Below the pieces are notes generated by a model that searched no databases, was not told the DNA's origin, and was given only the letters and a program-made list of their open reading frames with translations. Shown piece by piece: positions 8,939 to 17,137 of a stretch of 33,038 bases of DNA (the stretch's first letter is position 1; each line of letters begins with the position of its first letter). Both the position numbers and the translations under genes were made by a program. Location: positions 1-33,038 of IMG/VR virus record IMGVR_UViG_3300046007_001070. One strand, given 5' to 3'. Source of the DNA: a virus.

Positions 8939-9908
8939 CTGCGCTCACCTCCCCAACCAGTGCGGCGATCTCGTCAGCCAAAGATGTTGCTGCTGCTTGT
9001 GGAGCCGGTGCCGCAGCCGGAGCAGGTGCTGCCTTTGCCGCAGCTTTGGGAGCCGCCTTGGGTGCGCCGAAACCACGCTTAGGAGCAGCAGCCTGTGCGG
9101 GTGCAGGGGCAGGTGCAGGTTCCTCAACGGGTGCCACTGCCTTGACAGCGGGTTTCGGCGCAGCCGGTGCCGGGGCAGCGATCTTGGGCACTGCCACGGG
9201 TTGACGAGGAGTCTCGCCAGTGATCTCCTTGACTTGCTCGCTACCAAACAAACCATCAACAACTCCTTGTACGTCTGCGTCAAGGAAGCCGCCGAAGGTG
9301 AACTTCAGTTTCGGGAACGATGCGTCAGTGTCGAAGGATACACGAGTCTTCACGATCTCGGGAGGGATACCACGCACCGCCAACTCTTTCTGGTACTGGT
9401 TCAGACCCTTGAGCGCAGCCGGTGTAACCGACAGCAGGTAGACCGGACCGGACGGATCATCAGCCGACACAACGGCCAGTCGCTTCTGGTCCGCACAGGC
9501 TTTGATCTGCTGGCCTTGCGGAGTCACTTTGCTACCCCATGCGTTCTGTGGGCACGAAGCACACAGGTCGTTCTGCGGCTCGGTGGACTCTGGATCGGGA
9601 CCGATACCATCCAACGAGAAGCAGTCAGGTGCTTGCGGTTCCGAGTCAGGCATCCATGACTTGGCATACCACGTCTTGGACAAACGGGGGTTGGCACCGA
9701 CGATCACCACATCCAGCGTGGTCGAGTCCAGCACAGTCTCGGTGTCACCCTCAACGATACGGAAGCGGCTGGCCTTGATACTGATACGTGGGAACGACTG
9801 CCCGGATGACAGGCCACCAGTCAGTGCAGCACCGAGGACAGACGGTACGCCGACACGGGCAGCGAGATGGGCGGGGACTTGCAGGTTAACGGGAACGATG
9901 TTGCTCAT
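8928..9908 (-). CDS. Candidate zinc-containing ssDNA-binding protein with acidic tail
   Basis: 326 residues in three parts. A compact N-terminal core (about 1-215) has four cysteines at C96, C116, C119 and C138, spaced for one zinc site (C-x19-C-x2-C-x18-C). A long alanine/proline/lysine linker covers about 235-305, and the C terminus is short and acidic (DEIAALVGEVSADDA). This architecture, a folded core plus flexible linker plus acidic tip, is that of replication ssDNA-binding proteins such as T7 gp2.5, T4 gp32 and bacterial SSB, and T4 gp32 also binds zinc. I see no clear OB-fold motif by eye. The neighbours are a helicase, nucleases and primase, which supports the role. The function is inferred; the ORF itself is secure. 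Confidence 0.75.
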   Translation of the reverse strand: MSNIVPVNLQVPAHLAARVGVPSVLGAALTGGLSSGQSFPRISIKASRFRIVEGDTETVLDSTTLDVVIVGANPRLSKTWYAKSWMPDSEPQAPDCFSLDGIGPDPESTEPQNDLCASCPQNAWGSKVTPQGQQIKACADQKRLAVVSADDPSGPVYLLSVTPAALKGLNQYQKELAVRGIPPEIVKTRVSFDTDASFPKLKFTFGGFLDADVQGVVDGLFGSEQVKEITGETPRQPVAVPKIAAPAPAAPKPAVKAVAPVEEPAPAPAPAQAAAPKRGFGAPKAAPKAAAKAAPAPAAAPAPQAAATSLADEIAALVGEVSADDA

Positions 9909-9923
9909 TGTGAGACTCCTTGG

Positions 9924-10328
9924 TTAATCTTCGGACTTGGCACCGGGTTTGCGGATGTTCACCTCCAGCTTGGTGCCATATGTCACACCGGGGGGAACTT
10001 GTTTGGTCTGCTCGATGTAGCTGCGCACAGCCACCTTGCTGACCGCTTTGTTGAGTAGGTCGTATGCCTCGTTGTCACGGATGAACTTCAGCACTTCGTC
10101 CCAGTTCTCTACGTTGGCGTAGTCCGCAGTGGTCAGGAACGCAGTGCCGTGCGGAGACTTGAAGCTGGTCAGTCCCTGCTCATCCATGCATTGTTTGAGG
10201 TACGCCTCCAGCTTGACCATCTTCCCTGTGATCGTGGCAACTTCTTCCTTGACCTTGGCTTCGATGGCTTGCTTCTGTCCACGCAACTTCATGTACGTGG
10301 AGATCACGTCATCTATCTTGATTGTCAT
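9924..10328 (-). CDS. Unknown replication-region protein with N-terminal coiled coil
   Basis: 134 residues. The N-terminal 60 residues are a charged amphipathic helix suited to a coiled coil; the rest is a small mixed domain ending in a basic TKLEVNIRKPG stretch. The ATG at 10328 was chosen because GGTGAT sits four bases upstream; an alternative ATG at 10334 overlaps the helicase stop but has an SD that is too close. It lies between the SNF2-type helicase and the putative ssDNA-binding protein, so a replication or recombination accessory role is possible. I do not recognise the family. Confidence 0.78.
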   Translation of the reverse strand: MTIKIDDVISTYMKLRGQKQAIEAKVKEEVATITGKMVKLEAYLKQCMDEQGLTSFKSPHGTAFLTTADYANVENWDEVLKFIRDNEAYDLLNKAVSKVAVRSYIEQTKQVPPGVTYGTKLEVNIRKPGAKSED

Positions 10329-10333
10329 TGTCA

Positions 10334-11899
10334 TCACCTTTGCGTTTGTTGTTGGATCAGGTCCAGCAGTAAGCCTTGCAGCTTCTGCTTGTTCTTCAGC
10401 CGCTCGTACATCTTGTGCTCAAGGTCTGTTGCCTCGATGTGGATCACGTTCGATACGTTGCGTTTGCCGATACGCTCGATGCGTCCATTGGCTTGTACGT
10501 AGACTTCGTTGCTGTTGATCGGTCCATACCAGACGATGGTGGATGCAGCAGTCAGAGTCAGACCGTGCGCCATCGTTCCGGGGTGGGCGATCAGTACGTG
10601 GGGATGCTTCTGATTCTGGAAGTCGTGGAATATCTTGTTGCGTTGTGTGCTCGACACTTCGCCGTTGACGACACCCACTGTCCAGTGTTTGCTCAGTTCC
10701 TTCTCCAGCATGTGTAGTGTCCCGGTCAGCGGCACGAACAGGATCACCTTCTCACCCGCTTCCTCGATCACCTCCTTCACCAAGTTGATACGTGGAGAGC
10801 AGTCGATCTCGATGTTCTGACCGTCATCGCCATACGCCACGCCGCAAGCGATCTGCACAAGTTTCTGAATCTTCACAGCCTCATTGACTGCGGTGATGGT
10901 CCCACCAGCTTTCTTCTCCTGCGCCATCTCGGTCACGAAGTGCCGCAGCATCTGCGCATAGTGCTTCTTCTGCTCCGCAGTCAGGTCCACTTGCCGGGTC
11001 TGGATGATCGTCTCCGGTAGGTCGAAGCACTCGTCCCGTGTGTACCGCACAGCAGGTTGCAGGATGTGCTTCACAATTTCCACAGACTCGGGGCGCGGCA
11101 CGAACTTCCACTGCCCGATCTTCATCATCACCTGCTCACGGAACGCCGTGTATGTCTTCGTGAGGTAGGGCGAACCCACCAGCTTGGCAAGCGCCCACGC
11201 ATCGGTTGGATCGTTGGGAGTCGGTGTGCCAGTCATCAGCCACAGGCGTGTGGCAGGGTTCTGCTCGATCCACTTGCGGAATATCTTGTACCGCTGCGTC
11301 GAAGGGTTGCGCAGCACCGCCGCCTCATCGACGATCACAAGGTCAAACATATTGTGGCAGTGCGGTGCGATGATGCTGAACCCGTCGTGGTTGATGATGT
11401 AGAAGTCCACGTCCATGCCGAGCAGTTTGAGTCGGCGCTCCGCAGTCCCATGCAGCACGGCGAACTTTCTATGCACCAGTCCAGTGAAGATGCCGTCGCC
11501 CCATACACGCTCCAACGTGCTGAGTGGTGAGAGGATGAGTACCTTCTTGACCTTCTTGGTCTTGATCAGGTAGTCCGCTGCCCACAGTGCGCTCTGCGTC
11601 TTGCCCGTGCCGATCTCGTTCAGCACAAGCCCACGATGATGTAGCGTGAGGAACGCTGCCGTCTCTCGCTGGTGGTCGTATGGCTTGTAGTTACCGGGCC
11701 AGTCGTAGTAGTGCAGGATGGGGCTGGGTGCCTTGATACCGAGGTTGCGCAGCACCTTGACTTCATCGAGCCTGTGCGGTGTCACCACGATGGGTACACC
11801 ACGCACCTCGTAGGGCCGCGCAGTCGGAATGCTGTCGAGCACCCGGTTCGGATTGTTCAACTTGAGGGCCAGAGCTTTGGCCTTCTCAACCACCAACAT
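10334..11899 (-). CDS. SNF2-type DEAD/H-box helicase
   Basis: 521 residues with a full superfamily-2 motif set: Q-like YDHQRE at 74-79, motif I NEIGTGKT at 94-101, motif II DEAA at 191-194, motif III MTGTP at 222-226, and motif VI QANGRIERIGKR at 469-480. The GRIERIG form of motif VI is typical of the SNF2/Rad54-like group used by phages, which translocate on double-stranded DNA to drive replication restart or recombination. The start is ATG at 11899, directly after the nuclease gene. Pairing with VRR-NUC is common, and the two may act on branched DNA together. Confidence 0.9.
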   Translation of the reverse strand: MLVVEKAKALALKLNNPNRVLDSIPTARPYEVRGVPIVVTPHRLDEVKVLRNLGIKAPSPILHYYDWPGNYKPYDHQRETAAFLTLHHRGLVLNEIGTGKTQSALWAADYLIKTKKVKKVLILSPLSTLERVWGDGIFTGLVHRKFAVLHGTAERRLKLLGMDVDFYIINHDGFSIIAPHCHNMFDLVIVDEAAVLRNPSTQRYKIFRKWIEQNPATRLWLMTGTPTPNDPTDAWALAKLVGSPYLTKTYTAFREQVMMKIGQWKFVPRPESVEIVKHILQPAVRYTRDECFDLPETIIQTRQVDLTAEQKKHYAQMLRHFVTEMAQEKKAGGTITAVNEAVKIQKLVQIACGVAYGDDGQNIEIDCSPRINLVKEVIEEAGEKVILFVPLTGTLHMLEKELSKHWTVGVVNGEVSSTQRNKIFHDFQNQKHPHVLIAHPGTMAHGLTLTAASTIVWYGPINSNEVYVQANGRIERIGKRNVSNVIHIEATDLEHKMYERLKNKQKLQGLLLDLIQQQTQR

Positions 11900-11900
11900 G

Positions 11901-12206
11901 TCACGTCACCTTCTCTTGGATGAATCGTTCTAGTTCTGCGCAGGAGTCTTCGTCGAACACGAGGAACCACCGACCACCTGCTGCCTGAATCTCTTTGCCG
12001 CAGCGCACCTGTAGTGCCGTTGGCTTCTTGGTTTTGTCTGCCTTCACTTCGATACCCACGAAACCACCTTCAACGATGGCGATGATGTCGGGGATACCTG
12101 CCCTACCAAACCCGTTCGATGCTGGCATGAAATGCCAGACGTGGTACTTGTCCAGCACTGCCTTCACCATCCGCTTCACTTTGCCTTCCGGCGTAAGAGC
12201 ACCCAT
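11901..12206 (-). CDS. VRR-NUC domain endonuclease
   Basis: 101 residues forming a stand-alone VRR-NUC fold. The catalytic signature is GRAGIPDIIAI (D40), then GIEVKA (E53, K55), then a glutamine helix at about Q66 (TALQ). The family belongs to the PD-(D/E)XK nucleases and in other systems cleaves Holliday junctions or other branched DNA. It has a strong AAGGAG SD and lies two bases from the SNF2-type helicase gene, with a Cas4-like nuclease on its other side. A role in resolving replication or recombination intermediates, or trimming DNA before packaging, is inferred. Confidence 0.9.
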   Translation of the reverse strand: MGALTPEGKVKRMVKAVLDKYHVWHFMPASNGFGRAGIPDIIAIVEGGFVGIEVKADKTKKPTALQVRCGKEIQAAGGRWFLVFDEDSCAELERFIQEKVT

Positions 12207-12238
12207 GTTACGCTCCTTTACAGCAATGTCAAGTAAGG

Positions 12239-12895
12239 TTAAACCCTAGCGAAATCACAGTCGTGCCGAGCAGGGCAGTAGCGGCACAACCCAGAGGGAC
12301 GAGCGGGCCAGTTGTCATGCTCCAACGAAGCGTGGATACGCTGGATGCGTTTCATAATCTCAGCCCACACGGCGTTGACATTTACACGACTGTATGTTTC
12401 TGTGTCCATCTCCATGCTGCGCAGCCACACGAGTGAGGTCTTGACCCGCTGCACTTCGGGGTAGTGCTTGAACACCTGCGCTGCGAAGATTTCCATCTGG
12501 AAGAAGTCGGGGTTGCGCTTGCCGGTCTTCCAGTCCATCACTACCGCGTCGCTGCCGACCACCACCAGCACGTCGAGCTTGCTCCGCAGCCATGCGTCAG
12601 GCTCCCACCAACCTGTTGGTGTAAGGTTTTCGGTCAGAACCAGTTCCTTCTCGATGTGCAGTTCGCCCCTGCTGGCAAGCCGCTCGACCGACGCACACAG
12701 CGGCTCATACGCTACAACTTCTTGGTCGATGTCTTCCCCCTTCAAGCGTTTCTCTAGCAAGGCATGTATGCGCTCGCCATACTTCGATGCCTCACCTCCC
12801 TCATCCACGATGTCTTTGAGTACGCGCTGCCGGAAGTAGCGCAGCGGACAGTTCTCGTACAGTTTGATCGACGAGTAGGAGTGCGATAGGCGCAT
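12239..12895 (-). CDS. Cas4/RecB-like PD-(D/E)XK exonuclease with 4-Cys Fe-S motif
   Basis: 218 residues. The nuclease core has H44 (ERIHALLE), E82, D108 (LDVL), DWK at 121-123 and the QMEIFA motif at 133-138. One N-terminal cysteine (C16) and three C-terminal ones (C204, C207, C213) match the iron-sulfur cluster layout of Cas4, AddB and related nucleases. These enzymes resect DNA ends for recombination. The ATG at 12895 is preferred because it puts the family's SYSSIKLYENCP segment near the N terminus; an upstream GTG adds five residues and lies inside a hairpin. Neither start has a good SD. No CRISPR array or other Cas protein is present, so this is a recombination nuclease rather than an adaptation factor. 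Confidence 0.87.
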   Translation of the reverse strand: MRLSHSYSSIKLYENCPLRYFRQRVLKDIVDEGGEASKYGERIHALLEKRLKGEDIDQEVVAYEPLCASVERLASRGELHIEKELVLTENLTPTGWWEPDAWLRSKLDVLVVVGSDAVVMDWKTGKRNPDFFQMEIFAAQVFKHYPEVQRVKTSLVWLRSMEMDTETYSRVNVNAVWAEIMKRIQRIHASLEHDNWPARPSGLCRYCPARHDCDFARV

Positions 12896-12904
12896 GGCAA
12901 TAGA

Positions 12905-12921
12905 CCGCACGGGTAGTGCGG
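12905..12921 (-). other. 6-bp hairpin over the Cas4-like gene start region
   Basis: CCGCAC and GTGCGG pair around a five-base loop about ten bases upstream of the chosen ATG. The 3' arm contains the alternative GTG start. As the gene lacks an SD, the hairpin may influence its translation. It is short and could be chance. Confidence 0.35.
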
Positions 12922-12950
12922 TGTCAGGTCGTTGGAATCCCCAGTGTACT

Positions 12951-13178
12951 CTATGGCGTCATGCGTAGCAATGCGTCGTACTTGGCGAGTTCGATCATGC
13001 CAACGAACGCTCTCATGTCCTCCAGCCCAGAGGAGAATCGGTGGTAGTCGTCTCCGATCTTCACGAAGATCAGTATCTCTGTGGCATCCGGGCTTTCCTT
13101 GACTTGGTTGATGGTGGCCTCCAGAAGTTGGAGGACATCTTGGTTGCGTGGTGCGCGTTTGATCTCAGCGATGGACAT
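12951..13178 (-). CDS. Unknown 75-residue protein downstream of DNA polymerase
   Basis: A short acidic protein with a predicted alpha-beta pattern: an N-terminal basic helix, a hydrophobic strand (EILIFVKIG), and two C-terminal helices. Its ATG overlaps the polymerase stop by one base (TGATG), so translational coupling to the polymerase is likely. I do not recognise the family. Similar small proteins follow polymerase genes in other phages, so a polymerase accessory role is possible but not shown. Confidence 0.8.
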   Translation of the reverse strand: MSIAEIKRAPRNQDVLQLLEATINQVKESPDATEILIFVKIGDDYHRFSSGLEDMRAFVGMIELAKYDALLRMTP

Positions 13179-15037
13179 CAGGTATCTCCGTAGTTGGCAG
13201 CTTTGCCAGACTCACAGGCAACGGGCAGACCCGGTGCCCACTTGGGTGGGGTAGACATCACGGCAACAAGTTTGGCTTCAGCTTCCTCAGCCTCTGCCTG
13301 CGGTGCGGTGATGATGATCTCGTCGTGGACTTGGAATGCCACGTGGTAGGTCTGTCCGATTGCAGCCATCTGCTCACGGATGACGATAGCAGCGAGAGCT
13401 TGGATCAGGTTCTCCGTCACCTTGCCACCGTAGATGCGGGTCCACGGTATGTCATCGGTGGCAGCGCCCAGCAGCTTTTCTTTTACTACCTTGCGGTAGG
13501 AGCGAGCATCCGAGATGTACTCGAAGCCACTCTGGTTTTGCCGCAGTGCCGGGTACTGAATCCTCAACGTGTTGGGCAGTGTGATGCCGTCCTTGTCGAA
13601 GGTCACCACGTCATGCAGGGTACCGTCGCCACCGTTGAGCATCTTAGTCAGCATGTCGCCACACCGCTGCCAGAACTGCACGATCCTGAAGTTCTTGGCA
13701 CGATAGATTCGGACGATGCGCTCGGCTTCGCTGGTGTCCACCTTCACACTGATGCCGCCTTGTCCTATCTCCAGTGTGCGCCGCAGCTTCTCAGCACCCA
13801 TGCCGTAGCCGAGTCCGAGAATGCAGGTCTTGCCAACGAACCGTTCTACCTTGTCGGCCTTGGTGATCTTGCGACCGTAGACTTCAGTTGCGAACTCCGA
13901 GTACACATCCCGCTTCTCACGGAACGCATCGACCAGATCGGACTGCCCCGCGATATACGCCACCATGCGGGCCTCGATCTGTGAGGAGTCACATGCGATG
14001 ACAACCTGCCCCTCCGGTGCCTTCAGTGCCTTGCGTATGGTCGTGTTGCCCCGGCTCGGCAGGTTCTGAAGGTTGAGTTTGTCGCCCCCGGAAAAGCGCC
14101 CCGTGTGCGCCCCATAGTAATTAAGCATGATGGGCAAGCGCCCCCGCCCCGCCACGCCGATGAGTGCCTCGGTGCGCGTCTCCTCGATGGTGGACTTGAC
14201 GCCCAAGCGAGCGGACACTAACGCTTGCACACGTATATCAGGATGTTCCAGTAAGTCGGTGAACCCCTTGTCGGTTTTGCTGAACGCCCATGTCTCCTTG
14301 CCTGTGGTCGCACTCACCTTGCGCGGTGGCGGTACACCCAACCCAACAAGCGCCGCCGCAAACTTGCCGTTGGACATGATGTCGGCGGTCGAGACATCCA
14401 CCTCCTCCATCAGCTTGGCTTTGCGCTCCCGCACTTCGACAAGGTGCTTCTCCAGTAGCGGCATGTCGAGTTCGATCACTGGCTCGGTATACATGCGCAG
14501 CGTCTGGTCAATCACCAACAACTCGCTCGATGGGAAACCGACCTTCAGCTTGTCGAACAGCGCCTTGGTCATGTCCACATCGTTGATGCAGTACTTGCCG
14601 TACTGAGCGAGGTCAGCCTCAGTGAAGTCAGCCTTGCGCTTTCCAAGCGCGGCCACTACCTCATCGCCCTTCTTGCCCAGCCCATAGTACGCAGCCAGCG
14701 CAGCGAGACTGCCACCCACCGTGATGTTGTGGGATGGTCGGGCCATGCTCAGTGTGTCCAGCCACAGCCTCGGACGGATACCGAAATGCCACGACAGGAT
14801 GGCACCATCGAACGCTGTGTTGTGACACAGGATCGCTCGCTTGCTGTAGTCCAGTGACTTGAGAAATCTGCCGGGGTTGTCGCCGCTGTACCAGTCGGTC
14901 GGATAGTCGTTGACTTTGACACCCACACCGATCACCTCGAACAGCGGACTGCGGATGTACGCCTCGGTGGTCATCTTCGACAAGCTGTATTCCTTGTCGT
15001 AGTAGGTTTCAAAGTCGATGGTCACGATGTCCATCAT
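13178..15037 (-). CDS. Family-A DNA polymerase with 3'-5' exonuclease
   Basis: 619 residues. The exonuclease domain shows DFET (D8, E10), HNTAFDG (D77) and INDVD (D153), so proofreading is probably active. The polymerase domain has GRFSGGDKLNLQNLP at 313-327, motif A ACDSSQIEARM with D350, motif B RFVGKTCILGLGYG with R399, K403 and Y411, and motif C VHDEI with D572. This is the phage replicative type related to bacterial Pol I, without a 5'-3' exonuclease. The ATG overlaps the preceding gene by four bases. It is shorter than T7 gp5, and no thioredoxin-binding loop is evident by eye. Confidence 0.95.
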   Translation of the reverse strand: MMDIVTIDFETYYDKEYSLSKMTTEAYIRSPLFEVIGVGVKVNDYPTDWYSGDNPGRFLKSLDYSKRAILCHNTAFDGAILSWHFGIRPRLWLDTLSMARPSHNITVGGSLAALAAYYGLGKKGDEVVAALGKRKADFTEADLAQYGKYCINDVDMTKALFDKLKVGFPSSELLVIDQTLRMYTEPVIELDMPLLEKHLVEVRERKAKLMEEVDVSTADIMSNGKFAAALVGLGVPPPRKVSATTGKETWAFSKTDKGFTDLLEHPDIRVQALVSARLGVKSTIEETRTEALIGVAGRGRLPIMLNYYGAHTGRFSGGDKLNLQNLPSRGNTTIRKALKAPEGQVVIACDSSQIEARMVAYIAGQSDLVDAFREKRDVYSEFATEVYGRKITKADKVERFVGKTCILGLGYGMGAEKLRRTLEIGQGGISVKVDTSEAERIVRIYRAKNFRIVQFWQRCGDMLTKMLNGGDGTLHDVVTFDKDGITLPNTLRIQYPALRQNQSGFEYISDARSYRKVVKEKLLGAATDDIPWTRIYGGKVTENLIQALAAIVIREQMAAIGQTYHVAFQVHDEIIITAPQAEAEEAEAKLVAVMSTPPKWAPGLPVACESGKAANYGDT

Positions 15038-15303
15038 CTCAATATCCTTTTCTTTGCTTTGAACGCAGTCATGTATTCCTCGAACTTGGGGTCCACCATA
15101 GCGAGGTAGTGCAGGAACTCACACATCTCTTTGAACATGCGGATGTCGGCCACTGAAAGTTGCTCATGCTCGTTGTTGCTATCGTGTAATGTGAGCGCCC
15201 CTGCTGCGCCGAACGGGCCACCGCTGTTGACACTCATAGTCTGATTGGTATTGTTCGATGTCCACGTATTACTTGTCGTCACGGTAGATGGCTTGCTGCT
15301 CAT
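15034..15303 (-). CDS. Unknown small protein with Ser/Thr/Asn-rich N terminus
   Basis: 89 residues. The first half is low in complexity and rich in serine, threonine and asparagine; the second half is helical with aromatic residues (MFKEMCEFLHYLAMV) and a basic end. The start at 15303 has a GAGGTG SD and lies inside the DUF3310 gene, giving a 35-base overlap. A later ATG at 15237 has no SD. The stop overlaps the polymerase start. No family recognised. Confidence 0.7.
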   Translation of the reverse strand: MSSKPSTVTTSNTWTSNNTNQTMSVNSGGPFGAAGALTLHDSNNEHEQLSVADIRMFKEMCEFLHYLAMVDPKFEEYMTAFKAKKRILR

Positions 15304-15520
15304 AGAGCACCTCAAGAAGTTTTTCCATGTAGTGCTGACCCTTGGCAACCTCCATCGGTGCCTCGTCCTTGCTACCCATGCGCATCAGATACTTCAGTGC
15401 GCCGCCTCGGTAGTAGCCAATGCGTTGCTCGATGGGCCATGTGTCTACGACATTCCACGGCTCAACACCCATCATCTTATAGTGGTCGCCACCCACCTGT
15501 CGGCTGTTCGCAGTACTCAT
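15269..15520 (-). CDS. DUF3310 / T7 gp1.7-like protein
   Basis: 83 residues. The VGGDHYKMMGVEPWNV segment, followed by a tryptophan-rich helix, GALKYLMRMG and a final amphipathic helix (HYMEKLLEVL), is the hallmark of the DUF3310 family. That family includes T7 gp1.7, which has been described as a nucleotide kinase; many relatives are uncharacterised. The start ATG at 15520 follows AAAGGAC; the longer open frame adds 32 residues without an SD. A role in nucleotide metabolism next to the polymerase gene is plausible. Confidence 0.85.
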   Translation of the reverse strand: MSTANSRQVGGDHYKMMGVEPWNVVDTWPIEQRIGYYRGGALKYLMRMGSKDEAPMEVAKGQHYMEKLLEVLYEQQAIYRDDK

Positions 15521-15530
15521 ATCAGTCCTT

Positions 15531-15710
15531 TCAAAATGGTGCATCTTCTGTGTTGGCAAGTTCATCTTTGCGATCCTTTCGTTGCTGCTTCTCGTTCCAT
15601 TTGGCAACAAGTTCACGTTCCTCCGGCGTCTTGAACGGCCAGTTCCAACGTGCCATTGTCATGCCGCTTGGGTGCATCTGCATTGCTGGTGGTATCTCCT
15701 TGCGTCTCAT
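15531..15710 (-). CDS. Unknown 59-residue charged protein
   Basis: Starts MRRKEIPPAMQ, is rich in methionine and proline near the N terminus, and has a strongly charged helical C-terminal half. The ATG overlaps the previous stop (ATGA) and has CGGAG upstream. The WNWPFKTPEERELVAKW segment recurs in small phage proteins as far as I recall, but I cannot assign a function. Confidence 0.7.
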   Translation of the reverse strand: MRRKEIPPAMQMHPSGMTMARWNWPFKTPEERELVAKWNEKQQRKDRKDELANTEDAPF

Positions 15711-16075
15711 CTGAACACTCCGAACTTCTGGCGCAGTCTCCTGCTGTTCTTGCGGCACACTTGGTCAACCACATCCAGCACACCATCCACGCTGGGCTGT
15801 CGGTTGGGGTTGAAGAACGTCACCTCCGCAGTCTTCACGAAGCCGATCAACAAGTCAGTGGGATACACGTTGTCGCGTATGGCGTAGTACAGTGTCGCCA
15901 CCCATCGCTCGTGCTCCCACTGCGGGGCATCCCAGTGCGGAACACCCCGGCGCTGAAGCGCAACTTGTTGGCACAAGACATCAATCACACCCACCTTGGC
16001 TCGTAACTGCATGCCGTTCTTGAACCGTCGCAAGGCTCGCAACCACTCTCGTCGTCGCTCCTCGTCAATCTGCAT
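15707..16075 (-). CDS. Unknown 122-residue basic protein
   Basis: Arginine-rich at both ends, with a central helical part containing WEHERWVATLYYAIRDNVYP. It overlaps the zinc-ribbon gene by 11 bases and the next gene by four, so it is translationally embedded in the array. A GAGGG SD lies upstream. No domain recognised; the charge would suit a nucleic-acid-binding or inhibitor role, but that is a guess. Confidence 0.75.
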   Translation of the reverse strand: MQIDEERRREWLRALRRFKNGMQLRAKVGVIDVLCQQVALQRRGVPHWDAPQWEHERWVATLYYAIRDNVYPTDLLIGFVKTAEVTFFNPNRQPSVDGVLDVVDQVCRKNSRRLRQKFGVFR

Positions 16076-16253
16076 CGCTATACCCTCGGTACAGTTCTGC
16101 CCACCGATCCTGCGGCACCTCGATAGTCTTCAACCGAGTACCACAGGACCGGCATATCTTGCGTCGCTCAACGTAGAACATGTCGAGGTTGGGATCACGA
16201 TACTGTCGTGTCTCAATACACTGCATTGTGACGCCACACTCAGCACACTTCAT
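16065..16253 (-). CDS. Small zinc-ribbon protein
   Basis: 62 residues with two knuckles, MKCAECG near the N terminus and ICRSCG about 30 residues later, together a four-cysteine zinc ribbon. The layout resembles the N-terminal zinc ribbon of NrdR and of small phage transcription regulators. The start is one base from the preceding stop, with a weak GGGGTG SD. It may bind DNA or RNA polymerase; the target is unknown. Confidence 0.8.
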   Translation of the reverse strand: MKCAECGVTMQCIETRQYRDPNLDMFYVERRKICRSCGTRLKTIEVPQDRWAELYRGYSDAD

Positions 16254-16254
16254 G

Positions 16255-16884
16255 TCACACCCCGAACTTGGCAGCGGTACTCATGGCAGTCAGCTTGCCG
16301 AGGTCAACGTCGATGGTCACTTCTTTCTTTTCCTGCACCTTGATCTCACGGTGACGATCCTTGTACTCATCGGGGATCAGTTCCCAAAGCGGAGGCCAGA
16401 CCTTCAGTGCAGGTGCCAGCGTAGCGTGTGCTTCGATTACCTTCGTAACCATATCGACAAACTCATCCTGTCGCTGCACGGCTGCACGAACCCTCTCGTT
16501 CCATGCCTGAACCTCAGCCTTGAAGTCAGACCACACCACATGATCTTTGAGTGTGATCTCCTCGCGGTAGGAGTACTCTCGCTTCGCAAGGTCGGAGTGC
16601 GGAAACGAATACGGCCACGGCTGCGGTGATGCGAACGTAAACTCAAGGCCACACGACAAGTCACCGATCTTCTCGATCTTGATCCGGTTGACGGTGTTCA
16701 GCCAGCCCACAGGAAGTTGTGAGATGAGCGGCTTGACTTCAAGGAACATCGTGTCGTAGATACTCTGGCCCCATGCGTTGTCAGGACGGGTCGCCGTAGC
16801 CCGATCAATGGGAGGGCGCATCTTGATCTTCGCTTTTGCTTTGATTGCGTCACAGAGTTCTTTGCTGAATCGTACTGTTGCCAT
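16255..16884 (-). CDS. Possible Nmad5-like nucleotide-modification-associated protein
   Basis: 209 residues. It begins VRFSKELCDAIKAKAK, has LPVGWLN in the middle after a helical segment, and ends with a helix followed by LKVWPPLWELIP. This order recalls phage proteins labelled Nmad5 (nucleotide modification associated domain 5). The resemblance is by eye only, so the family call is tentative. The protein appears soluble and has no visible catalytic motif. It lies in the middle of the leftward array between two small proteins. If the call is right, the phage may carry modified bases or handle modified nucleotides, yet no clear base-modifying enzyme is in this window. Confidence 0.55.
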   Translation of the reverse strand: MATVRFSKELCDAIKAKAKIKMRPPIDRATATRPDNAWGQSIYDTMFLEVKPLISQLPVGWLNTVNRIKIEKIGDLSCGLEFTFASPQPWPYSFPHSDLAKREYSYREEITLKDHVVWSDFKAEVQAWNERVRAAVQRQDEFVDMVTKVIEAHATLAPALKVWPPLWELIPDEYKDRHREIKVQEKKEVTIDVDLGKLTAMSTAAKFGV

Positions 16885-16885
16885 G

Positions 16886-17128
16886 TCAATCTCCTATCAG
16901 TTGTCCGATGTTGGTAGGGCGGTAGGTCGGTTCAATCAGTTCTCTAATACCGGGCGGTATCTTGGGCAGTGGAAACCAACCCACGTACCAGTCTCCTTTG
17001 CCATCCCAGTAGCCGGTCTGTGCCAGCCCTGCTCTGTTAAGTAGCAGCACCTTCGGCCCGGTCGGGCATGTATCCATCGAGCGATAGATCAGAGTGGGGT
17101 CTGTGATCACCTCTTTGTTGCTTGCCAT
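16886..17128 (-). CDS. Unknown 80-residue protein
   Basis: Has a strong GAGGAG SD. The sequence holds a GDWYVGWFPLPKIPPG stretch resembling the end of small DUF551-like phage proteins, where a tryptophan and PLP motif recur. No catalytic residues evident. It is one base from the next gene in the array. Confidence 0.75.
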   Translation of the reverse strand: MASNKEVITDPTLIYRSMDTCPTGPKVLLLNRAGLAQTGYWDGKGDWYVGWFPLPKIPPGIRELIEPTYRPTNIGQLIGD

Positions 17129-17137
17129 GTCGGCTCC

